A DNA stretch of 64,000 nucleotides from positions 1-64,000 of the forward strand of contig JAEWLI010000188.1 of assembly GCA_023393375.1 (NCBI GenBank), in the 5' to 3' direction. Position numbers and translations under genes: made by a program. This stretch comes from Bacteroidota bacterium (lineage in GTDB: Bacteria > Bacteroidota > Bacteroidia > Cytophagales > Cyclobacteriaceae). How positions within the stretch are numbered: the stretch's first letter is position 1; each line of letters opens with the position of its first letter. This document shows positions 18,064 to 27,400 of this stretch, in pieces. The notes under the pieces are model-generated. The model was not told the DNA's origin and searched no databases. It was given only the letters and a program-made list of their open reading frames with translations.

Positions 18064-18492
18064 TCAAATCCCTAATGTGATCAAATGTTTAACTTTATGA
18101 TAAACCAAGGCTGCTTTTATACATTCTTTTAATTCCATCAACGGGATATTTTCATTTAAATGAAAAAGAATTGCCCGGTTCCCTTCATATTGAAATTTAT
18201 CGTGATAAACTAACCTGAACGTATCGACCAAACGACTTGTACATTGAAAATATATCGCATAGTGGTCTGGAAGTTTTTCTTTATAATCCATACGCAATGT
18301 GCTTCCACGTTTAGTTAAATAACTTGGCTCTCCCCATTTTAATGTTTCTTCCAAAGTATCTATATCTCCTGTTTCCTCAGCGGTTTCAATGACCAATGCA
18401 CGCAGATATCGCATTTTATCCTGTACTATATCCGGATAACTGGCAAAAATTTCTTCGACTTTCGGATTAGTTTTCAGCACAAAATTTCCCAT
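18064..18492 (-). CDS. DUF1801 domain protein
   Basis: This 142-residue soluble protein matches the YdhG/DUF1801 family of small cytosolic proteins of unknown function, structurally related to frataxin-like folds. The family features seen are the N-terminal helix pair (IQDKM-like PDIVQDKMRYLRALVIETA), the central LEETLKWGEPSYLTKRG and the beta strand DHYAIYFQC. The KWGEPSY motif is the strongest identifier. The gene stands alone between the efflux island and a small membrane protein. The upstream gap contains CAAAATTA (18547-18554), which on the minus strand is a TAnnTTTG -7 element. Confidence 0.87.
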   Translation of the reverse strand: MGNFVLKTNPKVEEIFASYPDIVQDKMRYLRALVIETAEETGDIDTLEETLKWGEPSYLTKRGSTLRMDYKEKLPDHYAIYFQCTSRLVDTFRLVYHDKFQYEGNRAILFHLNENIPLMELKECIKAALVYHKVKHLITLGI

Positions 18493-18813
18493 TGATGTAT
18501 ATTTAAATTTGTTTTAAGGCTACCACCTAACGTACACATTTATTTGCAAAATTATTTAGTCTGATGTCAAAGGTATGTCAGGATGGTTAATTTTTTTGTG
18601 GAAATGCTTCGAATATGTGATTTGATATTTTAAGCGGTGGCAGTTGAAAATCAGGAGTTATGAGTTGGAATATTGATGTGAAAAGAAAATTCTTAATGTG
18701 GCATACCATGGTATGACAAGTTAGGGATTACCAAACCCCTTTATTATCCGCTAACCACTTTTCTGCGAAAATTTTTTAGTCAGCCGAAGAATATTGCTCA
18801 ATAACCTTACAAA
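18493..18813. other. Intergenic stretch with a perfect 14-bp palindrome
   Basis: No gene is visible in these 321 bases. There are two minus-strand -7-like elements (CAAAATTA at 18547-18554 and CAAAGGTA at 18568-18575), either of which could serve the DUF1801 gene. There is also a perfect palindrome CATACCATGGTATG at 18702-18715 that may be a protein-binding site. Confidence 0.35.
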
Positions 18814-19107
18814 TTAAAAGTTGAAGTTAAAATTTGGATGATTTGTCATATTAAAACCAGTTACCATGGAATTTAAGCCCAAAATGATTGTAGCTATACC
18901 AATCAGGATCAACAAGACCCCAATGACCTTAATTACTCTTTTTGCATTTTGTAAACTTTGAGGATTAATCAAGTTGTCAGGAATGGGTTTTCGTAATACC
19001 ATCGAAAGAACCGTTTCCAAATGATTCAGTAATAGCAATCCGATACTAATCCAAATTGCTCCATAGCAAATGGAAAGAAAAAATGTAAAAACCAACATGA
19101 ATTTCAT
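18814..19107 (-). CDS. Small membrane protein, 97 residues
   Basis: I do not recognise this protein. It has two clear membrane segments. The first is at residues 2-27 (starting MKFMLVFTFFLSICYGAIW) and the second at about 60-82 (VIKVIGVLLILIGIATIIL). A charged loop with KPIPDNLINPQ lies between them, and the tail is rich in Asn and Phe. The ATG at 19107 is the only good start. It is alone, and the region after it (19108-19388) has no gene I can support. It could be an inner-membrane protein of the accessory region. Confidence 0.6.
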   Translation of the reverse strand: MKFMLVFTFFLSICYGAIWISIGLLLLNHLETVLSMVLRKPIPDNLINPQSLQNAKRVIKVIGVLLILIGIATIILGLNSMVTGFNMTNHPNFNFNF

Positions 19108-19388
19108 AAGCTTAATATTTTTAGTTAATATCCAGTGACAAAAGGTTAAAATGTGAAATGTGCGAGTTTATTTAAAGCTGGTTTAAGGTTTAATAAAAAA
19201 TAAGATTTAAAATTATATGGGGAAACTTTCATAAGACCTTAACTAAAAGTTGGGTATATGCCAGCTTTCCAGCTTATATTATTTGGATCGAAGTTTATGG
19301 GATGGCCAAGATATGCTATTGCGATGGATAGACTACAGTTATGAATATACTTTTGTTTAGTTGAGATAATATCTTCAGATTTAATAAA

Positions 19389-19867
19389 TTACTTGATTAG
19401 AAATATTTTCTCAGTCAAGAGAACATGTTTTCCACAAATTACCTTTCCCAAATATATCCCCTTAAGGTTTTCAGGCAATGTTAATTGAATAGTTCCATTT
19501 GTATTTATATATTTGGATGTATACACCAACTTCCCTGTAAATTATAAATATTAACAATAACATCTTTCCCAATCATTTCTGATTCCCTGAGCGTTACGGA
19601 ATTTGTATTTGTTGGATTTGGATATATGTTAACGTACTCTTGTTCTTTACTTATATTTAAAATCCTATTTGCATTGTCATTTGTAGTACTAAAAGCCATA
19701 AATATTCTCCCTCTTTCACCAACAACAATTTGATTATTTTTGGATACCGCCATATCTGACAGATACACTTCTTTATTACGGTAGGATTGAGTTACCCAGG
19801 TTTCACCTCCATCGTTTGATTTATAAATAAAAGTATCCTTTTTGATAACTTTACATCTATAAATTCA
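19389..19867 (-). pseudogene. Remnant of a type IX-secreted protein: truncated and frameshifted
   Basis: Reading from 19867 downward, the frame begins directly after a stop, with no start codon. It encodes a YCF48/BNR-like strand pair (YKSNDGGETWV), then IVVGERGRIFMAF, then a type IX secretion sorting domain opening with VNIYPNPTNTNSVTLRE and continuing to YNLQG. There, near 19537, one base appears to be missing. In the next frame the domain continues as KLVYTSKYINTNGTIQ and ends properly in KHVLLTEKIFLIK followed by a stop at 19389. So the 5' part is gone and the sorting domain carries a frameshift. A working copy would have been an exported protein anchored through the C-terminal signal. 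Confidence 0.75.
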
Positions 19868-19900
19868 ATAATCGAGTAAAATGTTTTTGTCCCAATTAGG

Positions 19901-20038
19901 CTAATCAAGAATCACTTCATTATTTTGAGGACAACCAAATAATCCTTCTTTAAAATTATCCCAATCGGAAAAAATCTGGCTGAAAAACCAAAACGTAATA
20001 ATGAAAATTACGGCTTTTATTATTTTTTTTACTAACAT
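19901..20038 (-). CDS. Small membrane-anchored peptide sharing the core motif of the GG-leader peptide
   Basis: This 45-residue product has a short basic start (MLVKKIIKA), a hydrophobic segment at residues 8-23, and the tail DWDNFKEGLFGCPQNN. The tail motif WDNFKEGLFG is almost the same as WDDFKAGLFG at the C-terminus of the double-glycine peptide at 20351-20524, yet this product has no double-glycine leader. It should be a membrane-tethered or signal-peptide-exported version. It may be an immunity or decoy peptide, a second toxin using the general secretion route, or simply a paralogue. The function is inference. It is too small for many gene finders. Confidence 0.55.
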   Translation of the reverse strand: MLVKKIIKAVIFIITFWFFSQIFSDWDNFKEGLFGCPQNNEVILD

Positions 20039-20116
20039 GATTTCAAAATTTAATTCAATTTTAAAAAATATGATAATAAACTATGAAGGATCTTCGTATC
20101 CTCCATAGTTCAATAT

Positions 20117-20308
20117 TTAACACCCACATTTTGCTTCATTCATGGCATAGTCAAAAGATGCTTTAAGATATCCAGTCGGTGAACCACCATATGAGCCAAA
20201 TATACACATAAATCTGATAGATTTCCCTAAATCTCTAGCAAAAGATCCACCTTCGATTATTAAAATCTCGATTTGATTTAATTCTGTTATTGAATCAAGT
20301 TTCTCCAT
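20117..20308 (-). CDS. Double-glycine-leader peptide, Cys-Gly-Cys ending (bacteriocin-like precursor)
   Basis: The 63-residue product has a leader that fits the consensus LSxxELxxIxGG at nearly every conserved place: LNQIEILIIEGG at about residues 10-21. Cleavage after the second glycine would give a 42-residue core rich in Ser, Gly and aromatics and ending AKCGC. Leaders of this type are removed by C39 peptidase domains of ABC exporters while the core is exported. A broken exporter lies just upstream. The core does not match a bacteriocin family I can name, and the terminal CGC may be cyclised or oxidised. Real as a gene: likely. Function as toxin or signal: inference. Confidence 0.6.
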   Translation of the reverse strand: MEKLDSITELNQIEILIIEGGSFARDLGKSIRFMCIFGSYGGSPTGYLKASFDYAMNEAKCGC

Positions 20309-20350
20309 TTCACTTATTTTTAATCAATGTAATAATTTAATTTAATCTAA

Positions 20351-20524
20351 TTAGCATCTTCCAAAAAGGCCAGCTTTAAAATCATCCCAATTATTGATTA
20401 CGTCTGCAATTGCAGCTATTGCTGCACCAGCTAAAATAGTCTCAAACACACCTAATCCTCCATTAATAGATAATTTATCATTTTCTGATAATTCAATTAA
20501 TTTAATTGATTCAACATTTTTCAT
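20351..20524 (-). CDS. Double-glycine-leader peptide with WDDFKAGLFG tail (bacteriocin-like precursor)
   Basis: The 57-residue product opens MKNVESIKLIELSENDKL and its leader ends LSENDKLSINGG at residues 12-23, a good double-glycine leader. The core starts LGVFETILAGAAIAAIA, a small-residue hydrophobic helix of the class II bacteriocin kind. It ends INNWDDFKAGLFGRC. The tail motif recurs in the membrane peptide at 19901-20038. It was found by translating the minus strand and is too short for usual length cut-offs. A 28-codon frame overlaps its start, but I do not trust that as a gene. It is the peptide most like an exported bacteriocin or signalling peptide here. Confidence 0.65.
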   Translation of the reverse strand: MKNVESIKLIELSENDKLSINGGLGVFETILAGAAIAAIADVINNWDDFKAGLFGRC

Positions 20525-20647
20525 ATTTTTAAATTTATAATTTTTTCACCTACTCTACCACCCGTTTTCGGCATCCCGGAATCAATGGCCATTGATATAA
20601 CAAACATAGATCCCGTCACTATAATATTTTTAAAGTTATGTTAAATT

Positions 20648-21660
20648 TTAAGCTTTTTCTAACAATGGATACTGCTGCATTAACATTTGATAGTAGGCTT
20701 TTTTTTCTTTTGTTAATTAAGTATGAGTACCCTCTTCTAATAATTTTCCATTTTCTAAAACAAATATTTTGTCTGCATTTATAATGGTGCTTAACCTATG
20801 AGCTATTATTAGCACGATTTTACCTTTATCTTTAAGCATCTGAATCATTTTTTGCACATATTCTTCAGAAGCAGGGTCTAAGGCAGAGGTGGCTTCATCC
20901 ATGATCAATATTTCCGGATCTTTATATAAAGCCCTGGCTATAGCTATTCTTTGTCTTTCACCACCAGATAAGCTTACTCCGCTTTCTCCCAGATAACTGA
21001 AAAAACCATTTGGCAGCTTCTCAATAAAAGGGATCATGCCTAAAGAGGTGCATAAATTTACGATTTTTTTAAGATCCGGCTCAAATTCACCAACAGCAAT
21101 ATTGTCTATTACATTTCCGGTAAAAAGATCCACCTTTTGCGGTACAACACTAATAATCTGACGCAAACTTTCATTGGAGACATAGTTTATGTCATAATCT
21201 CCTATACAAATCTTTCCTTCGTTTACCTTATATAATTTTTGCAGCAATGATATTAATGTAGTTTTACCTGTGCCACTTGGCCCAACAATAGCAGAAACTT
21301 TTCCGGTAGGTATAGTCATATCCAAACCCGCAAATACTTTTGTCCTGGAGCCATAGCGAAAGGTTACCTGGTCAAAATGGATATCATTTATCATTTCTGT
21401 GGTTATTTTTATCTTATTGTCATCAGTTTCTTTTTCAAGGTCCATCAATTCAAATAACCTGTCAGAAGCAATAAAAGCATCCTGAATTACCCTGTTCATA
21501 TTTACCAATGAACCAACAGGTCCAGTTAAATAGCCAATCAACGCATAAAAGGATAATAATTCTCCAGGTGAAATATTATTATTAAGTACATATCCAGCAC
21601 CAATCCAAATCAAATTATAGTAAAAAGACGAGCAATAAATTCTGTTGAACTATTGGCAAA
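20648..21660 (-). pseudogene. Broken ABC peptide exporter (C-terminal half, three lesions)
   Basis: Reading down from about 21613, this encodes the last transmembrane part (IGYLTGPVGSLVNMNRV) and a complete ATPase domain. Walker A is GPSGTGKTT, the signature is LSGGERQR, Walker B is ILIMDEATSALD, and the H-loop is AHRLS. Three lesions are visible. First, the front with any C39 peptidase and most membrane helices is missing. Second, near 21611 a one-base deletion separates SSTEFIARLFTII from the following IWIGAGYVL. Third, a TAA at 20717-20719 interrupts a reading frame that continues in the same frame with LTKEKKAYYQMLMQQYPLL to a second stop at 20648. It was probably the exporter for the adjacent double-glycine peptides. 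A truncated 298-residue frame (20717-21613) is still open. Confidence 0.7.
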
Positions 21661-21930
21661 TACGCGATGGATTTCCCGAGGTTGGTTTTTTGATAAATTA
21701 AAATCCGTTCTGTCTTCATACCCAATTGATAATTCGATGTCTTGTTCAACTTCAGAAAAAATTGAATCAGGATGAATTGGTCGGTAAGGAGGTGGCTTTA
21801 GTGGAGTGTGATAATATGAAATTCCTACCATATCCATTAAAGTTGCATTTATCACGGCAATCTCTCTATCCTCCACCTTGGAATGACATCCAGTTATGAT
21901 AATAATAAATGATAGTAGAAAGTCTCTCAT
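21610..21930 (-). CDS. Chimeric frame: lipoprotein N-terminus joined to exporter remnant
   Basis: The 106-residue frame starts with a lipoprotein signal (MRDFLLSFIIIITGC, cysteine at 15). It continues with a proline-rich segment (YYHTPLKPPPYRP) of an unrecognised lipoprotein. Its last 15 or so residues, STEFIARLFTII, look instead like the transmembrane part of the ABC exporter whose remains follow in the next frame. So the 3' end of a lipoprotein gene seems to have been lost by a deletion or insertion that fused it to the exporter. Whether the short product is made is doubtful. The join point is inference and would be around 21645-21665. Confidence 0.4.
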   Translation of the reverse strand: MRDFLLSFIIIITGCHSKVEDREIAVINATLMDMVGISYYHTPLKPPPYRPIHPDSIFSEVEQDIELSIGYEDRTDFNLSKNQPREIHRVFANSSTEFIARLFTII

Positions 21931-22086
21931 AAAATAATTGATGTAGTGGTCAACAGGAAATCATTTATTGGTTAATGATAATTCTGGTGATACTGAAAGT
22001 TAAGGAAGTAATACCAAAAAATATCTACCGTAATAAAAAATCATTCTATATTACAAGCAGGTTAGGTCCACATACCATTTTTAAAT

Positions 22087-22704
22087 TCAATTCTCATAAA
22101 CTGTAACTAATTGGTTGGAACTAAACATTGACGCAGGTGAGATCACCAATTCATCTGTTGGAATTTTTTCACCGTATCTCTCTTGCAGTTTAAGTTTTAC
22201 TGAATGATCGGTTAAGTTGAAATCGCCCAACTTTTCGAGTTTTCCGATTTCCAATCCGACGGCTTCTTTGTATATTTTCCAAACTAATTCAGAACAGTAT
22301 ATCTTATCATCAGACCACTCAAAATACAGGTCATAATCCTTTCCTGCATATTTCTCGCCAAACTGTTTCATTTTAGTTAATACCTCCGCAGTTAATAGGG
22401 TTTCCGAATTTTTTATCCGCTTAACTACATAGTGATCATGTTCTCCTCTATCAATCCAATCTTTTAATGGTGTCAATTTCACAGGTTGTACCGCTTCATA
22501 TACGAAAAAGTCATTCCCTTGCTTATAAATAATGCCCATATGGCTGTATTTTGAATCCGTCGCAATTTGAATGGCTTTGCTCTGGGTAGATCTTGAAGTT
22601 TGAAAAATAATATCTCCACTCTGAAATCCTGAAAATTCAGTTTTAGATTGACAAGAAATCAAAATTATCAGTCCAATTATGATATAGTACGATGTCTTTT
22701 TCAT
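22087..22704 (-). CDS. YiiX-type permuted papain-like (NlpC/P60 superfamily) lipoprotein
   Basis: The 205-residue protein has a lipoprotein signal with cysteine at 18 (ILISCQSK). It is followed by the permuted NlpC/P60 fold seen in YiiX/YebB proteins: FQSGDIIFQTS, then SKYSHMGIIYK with the catalytic histidine, then DDKIYCSELVWKIYKE with the catalytic cysteine. The order His before Cys marks the permuted family. It should act in the periplasm, facing peptidoglycan or lipid-linked amides, but the substrate is not known for this family. It follows a beta-barrel protein by 19 bases on the same strand. Composition resembles its neighbours. Confidence 0.85.
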   Translation of the reverse strand: MKKTSYYIIIGLIILISCQSKTEFSGFQSGDIIFQTSRSTQSKAIQIATDSKYSHMGIIYKQGNDFFVYEAVQPVKLTPLKDWIDRGEHDHYVVKRIKNSETLLTAEVLTKMKQFGEKYAGKDYDLYFEWSDDKIYCSELVWKIYKEAVGLEIGKLEKLGDFNLTDHSVKLKLQERYGEKIPTDELVISPASMFSSNQLVTVYEN

Positions 22705-22723
22705 ATAAATGGTTGGCTTGCTT

Positions 22724-23338
22724 TTACCTAATATTTCTAATATAGTAGTTTATTGAAAACGTTAAGGTATTACTTTTATCGGATTTTATATAACTGACAT
22801 TGCTACCAGTTTTATCAATAAAGCCAATTTCACTCTGGTATTTGAAACTAAAACAATTTCTCAAAGAAATACCTAATGTTTTAAAAAGTCTGAATTCTAA
22901 TCCTATGGTTCCGCCATAATCAAAATTATCATATATGGTTTCTATACCGTCGCCTGTATAAGGTGGATAATTCGAGTCAAAACCAACCTTAAATTTAAAT
23001 TCAGGTCCAGCTTCAATATTGAATTTTTCGCTCAGCTTATAATTATATAATAATGGGATCGATAGGCGATTTATTCTAATATATATATCAGAATCTTTAT
23101 AATTCAAACCCTCTTGTGAATAAAGGAGTTCCATTTTGATTCCATGTTTTTCATGAAACCTAAATATACCAGAACCTCCAATTACAATTCCCAATTTACT
23201 TTCATAAATATCAAAATCTGAACCCTCATTATGGTGAGAGGAAATATTTAAACCACCTTTTATACCATATTCAAGGCTTTGACCGACGGTTAATGAGGTA
23301 GTAAAAGCCAATAAAATTATAATTAATAGTTTTTGCAT
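22724..23338 (-). CDS. Outer membrane beta-barrel protein (PorT-like)
   Basis: The 204-residue product has a signal peptide (MQKLLIIILLAFTTSLTVGQ) and then alternating strands ending in an aromatic residue, typical of the 8-strand outer-membrane barrels of Bacteroidota. These include LEYGIKGGLNIS, FNIEAGPEFKFKVG and TLTFSINYYIRNIR. I chose the ATG at 23338 because it begins the signal peptide; a longer frame from 23356 adds MPNSIS with no support. It is the first gene of a pair with the YiiX-like lipoprotein downstream. The role is not known; such small barrels often have no assigned function. Confidence 0.75.
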   Translation of the reverse strand: MQKLLIIILLAFTTSLTVGQSLEYGIKGGLNISSHHNEGSDFDIYESKLGIVIGGSGIFRFHEKHGIKMELLYSQEGLNYKDSDIYIRINRLSIPLLYNYKLSEKFNIEAGPEFKFKVGFDSNYPPYTGDGIETIYDNFDYGGTIGLEFRLFKTLGISLRNCFSFKYQSEIGFIDKTGSNVSYIKSDKSNTLTFSINYYIRNIR

Positions 23339-23391
23339 ACTGATTGAGTTTGGCAATACAACAGTAGTGGGTTAACTTACAAAGTTACTTA

Positions 23392-24414
23392 CTAATTTTT
23401 CACAGCAAAGCCATACACCCTATATAAAGTATGAGAAATGGTATTTATCTCTCTTGCCTGATTTGATGTCAAATCAATAGCAAAGAATTTATTACTACCT
23501 GTGCTGGAGCCAAAAAAACCATGTCCTTGAATAATTAATTCGTTCGTAGGTGGATAAAATATGGTACTGACCAGACTGAGTTCTTCATCTTTACCAAATT
23601 TGGATTGGAAAAACGCTATCCAATTAGTTTCTATTAATTCGGCTGTTTCAGAATCAAGATCGATAACATAAAGTCCATTCGATCTAAGGTAATATATAAT
23701 GTCATTCTTATTATCATAATTTAAATGATTATAATTAAAACTTGAGCCAATAGGGTCATCGGGGTATTCCACATCTAATATTAAAGTTTTAAGCTCATAT
23801 GTACTTGCGTCAATTACAGAAATTCTTAAATCAAAATATGTGTCGTTTTTTGAAACGAAAGAGTTTGATTTTGGAATATAAATAAAATTTGAGACTTGTC
23901 CTCCTAAGCTAATTTCTGGAGACTCGAAAATTATTTCTCCTTGAGAACTAATCTCTTGAAAAATCAGATGTTCATACGATTGACCATACTTAATAAGTAT
24001 TTTTTTGTTTGACTTAGTATTTACACTTACCGAGTGGTAATCACAGTCATCGCATATGACCTTTTTGATTCTTTCTTTCGTTTTTGGATTAAAACTTTCG
24101 AATGAAGTTGGTACATTTGAAGATAAGGAACTATAATGTGTAGTCCCAAAAAAGGTTTCATCTGACGGATCGTATGCAATACTATAAATTTCTCCAGTTA
24201 ATTCATTATTACTTTCAGTTGCAAAAAATGCCCCTCCTTTATCATCGAGATTCAAACTTTTTAGATTAGAACTTTGAAAGAAGTAAATAGGTGTATGTCC
24301 TGATTCGTTGGTGTTATCATTGTTGATGTTTTCCTCAGGAAGTTCTTCTTTGGAACATCCATAGAATAATAAAGTTGTTAATAAAATAACGCTAAATCGT
24401 TTAATGTTTTTCAT
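23392..24414 (-). CDS. Lipoprotein of unknown function, probable beta-propeller
   Basis: The 340-residue protein has a lipoprotein signal with cysteine at 20 (LLFYGCSKEE) and an acidic linker. After that it has repeated strand-turn units with short IDL and YDP-like motifs (YSIAYDPSDE, YVIDLDSETAEL, FAIDLTSNQAREI). This suggests a beta-propeller of the YVTN/WD type. Calling it a propeller is inference from repeat spacing. No catalytic residues are evident. It is transcribed toward the beta-barrel pair with a gap of about 35 bases, so it may be cotranscribed with it. It sits next to the giant TPR gene. Confidence 0.65.
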   Translation of the reverse strand: MKNIKRFSVILLTTLLFYGCSKEELPEENINNDNTNESGHTPIYFFQSSNLKSLNLDDKGGAFFATESNNELTGEIYSIAYDPSDETFFGTTHYSSLSSNVPTSFESFNPKTKERIKKVICDDCDYHSVSVNTKSNKKILIKYGQSYEHLIFQEISSQGEIIFESPEISLGGQVSNFIYIPKSNSFVSKNDTYFDLRISVIDASTYELKTLILDVEYPDDPIGSSFNYNHLNYDNKNDIIYYLRSNGLYVIDLDSETAELIETNWIAFFQSKFGKDEELSLVSTIFYPPTNELIIQGHGFFGSSTGSNKFFAIDLTSNQAREINTISHTLYRVYGFAVKN

Positions 24415-24495
24415 TTCTTTAATAATATAAATGTTCTTTTAATATGCTTATAAACTTCAATAATCTGATCTACAACCAGAACTTCTCATAAATTC

Positions 24496-27400
24496 TCATT
24501 TACAATACTGCTTCTTCGAAAATGCGGACTTTTTATCGCCCATGCTTTCAGCTTTGCTCCAGTCGGCACATGCTTTGTCCAGTTGATCCAGTTGGTAACC
24601 TACATTTCCACGGGCACGGTAATAATCCATATTGTTGGGATCGATTTTGATGGCTTCATCAAAATCTTCCATAGCCAGTTCCAGTTTGTCCCACGATGCT
24701 TTGGCACTTCCCCGGCTGTAATAAGCAACGGCATCGTTGGGTTTTAACTTCAGGGCAATGTCGTAATCTTTCACTGCTCCTTCAAAATCCCCATTTTCTT
24801 CCCTTAAAATCGCCCTGTTGAAATAACAGTCCGGATTTTTATCATTCATACTTATCGCCTTAGTAAGATCTTCAAAAGCAGCAGTATTATTGCCCAACAA
24901 TATATTGGCACTGGCTTTATCAATAAATACCTGAACATCCGAACCATCCATTTTTATGGCTTCCTGAAAATCCACTACTGCCATATCATAGGTTTTCATA
25001 TGGTAATAAGATTTGCCCCTGTGGTAATAGGCAGATTTTTCCTTGATATTACCACCTATGGCTTTGTCGAAATATTTAACAGCAAAAGGATAATTTTCTA
25101 AAGCATAATAACTTTCTGCCAGGTAATAAAAGTCAAGCGGTTCAGCTTCCTGAAGTTCTTCCAGCCTCAATAAATCAGTTGAGGCACCTTTATAATCCTC
25201 GGTTTTAAATTTCGCCATACCCCGGTTTTGATATGCCCTTCCATAATCGGGTTTTAACCTTATGGCCTGATCATAATCCCTGATAGATTCTTCATACCTT
25301 TCCAGCATAAATAAAGTCTTTCCTTTATTATTAAAAATCACAGGATCCTCTAGTTTCAAACTTACTGCACGGTTATAATCTTCAAGGGCCGATTGAAAGT
25401 CTTTTAGGATGAACCTCGTATTTCCCCTTCTACCATATGACCAGGCGTGATTTGGATCCAGGTTGATCGCATCACTAAAAGACTGTAGCGCACCCTGGTA
25501 ATCTTTAGTTTCATATTTCGCATGGCCGAGGTTATGGTAAACCACCGCGTCTTTTGTTCCTATGGTAGTTACCTGGGTCAGGTCGGGTATGGCTTTAGTA
25601 TAATTAGTAAGCTGATAATGTGAAGTCCCGCGGCTAAGAAAAGCATATATATCCGTTTCCCCCATCGACATCGCTTTATCAAGATCATCAATTGCATTTT
25701 TGTATTGATTATCCCGATAGTAAGCAACACCACGACAATAGTACGCCTTTTGATCTTGTACGCCCTGGCTAATCGCCTGATTCAGATTCGTAATGGCATC
25801 TTTATATTTTGCCATATAAAATTGTGAAACACCCAACATGAGATAGGCATCTTTATCAGCACCTTTTCTTTTTACCAGTTCTATTAAATCCCCCTCAGCA
25901 TCTTCGTACAATTGTAAGGCATATTTTGACAATGCACGATTGTAAAATGCCTGGGTATAATCCCTTTTGTTTTGCAGGGAAATATTATAATCCTTGATCG
26001 CTTCCACATGATCCCCAAGATTTGCTTTTGCCTTTCCCCTGTTGTTGTACATGATTGGATCATCCACACCTTTGGATACAGCCTGATTATAAGCTTCTAC
26101 TGCTCCATTAAAATTGTCAATCATAAATCTGGCATTCCCCAACACATAAAAATCGTCTCCCGTGTTTCCTTCCATTTTCACGGCTTTCTCAAGATCCTGT
26201 ACTGCATCTTTATAATTTTTTACAGCATAATTTGATTTTCCCCTGTTGGCTAAAGACAGCTGCGACTGGATGCCTGATTCAATGGCTTTGGTCAAATCGG
26301 TAATTGCCGGTTCATATTTATTTAAGAAAAAGCGTACATTTCCACGTGTATCGAATGCCTGACCGTGGGTAATTCCTAGTTGAATGGCTTTGTCAAGATC
26401 AGCTTCGGCATTGGTAAAATCTTTGTTGACATACTTGATAAAACCTCTTGAATAGTATACATCCTGATTTTTGGAACCAATGGTCACAGCCCGGTTAAAG
26501 CTGGTCATGGCATTTTCAAGATCTTTGATTTCGAATTGAGCCAATCCCATTTTCTCGAACAAGGATAAATCACTGCCACCCAATTCTTCCGATTTTTTGA
26601 AATCAGCAATACATCCCAGATAATCTTTCAGCTCAAATTTTGCGGTGCCCCGGTAAAAAAATCCCTTAGCTGATTGGTTGTTGATCATGAGTGCTTTGCC
26701 GAAATCAGCCAATGCGCCTTGGGCATCTTTCAGCGATAATTTACACTGTCCACGTTGAAGAAAGGTCTGTTCATTTTCTGCACCCAATGAAATAGCCTGG
26801 TCGTAACTGGCCATAGCTTCTGAAAATTCCTGTTTTTTAAACAACAAATGACCTTTAATTTCGAAACCTTCCGCATCTTTCGACCCCATTTCCATGGCTT
26901 TATCAATATCCAGCAAAGCAGCTTCGTCTTTCTTAAGATGATACCTGACTTTACCCCTCATCAAATAGATTTGCCCTACCTTAGTACCCAATTCAATGGC
27001 TTTATTAAAAGCAGTTTCAGCCTCCACAGCATCCTTTACCATGAACCGGGCAGTTCCAAGGTTTTCATACAAAACAAGAGAAGTTGCACCTGATTGTACC
27101 GCCAATTGAAAATCAGAAAGCGACTCTTTATACATTTGAAGTTTTACCTTTGAAATTCCTAAAGCTTCGTACACATTCCCGGATTTATCACCTTTTTGAA
27201 TGGCCTGGGTCAAATCTGACATCGCCCCTTTCCAATCATCGGTATTGAATTTGCTCAGTCCAAGATGTTTAAATACCTCATTATTATTGATCCCACCTTG
27301 TAATGCCAAAGTCAAATCAGAAATGGACTCCTTATGTTGATTTTTAGTGTAATAAATCAATCCTCTATAGAAATATTGGGATGGTTCTTCAAATTTTTTT

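Noticed and set aside
20525..20616. A 28-codon frame on the minus strand directly before the double-glycine peptide
   Set aside because: It has no recognisable features, and its stop overlapping the next ATG is easily produced by chance in AT-rich DNA.
18064..24414. A defence island (restriction, abortive infection or toxin-antitoxin)
   Set aside because: None of the genes carries a nuclease, methylase or antitoxin signature; the content is lipoproteins, barrels and the peptide locus.
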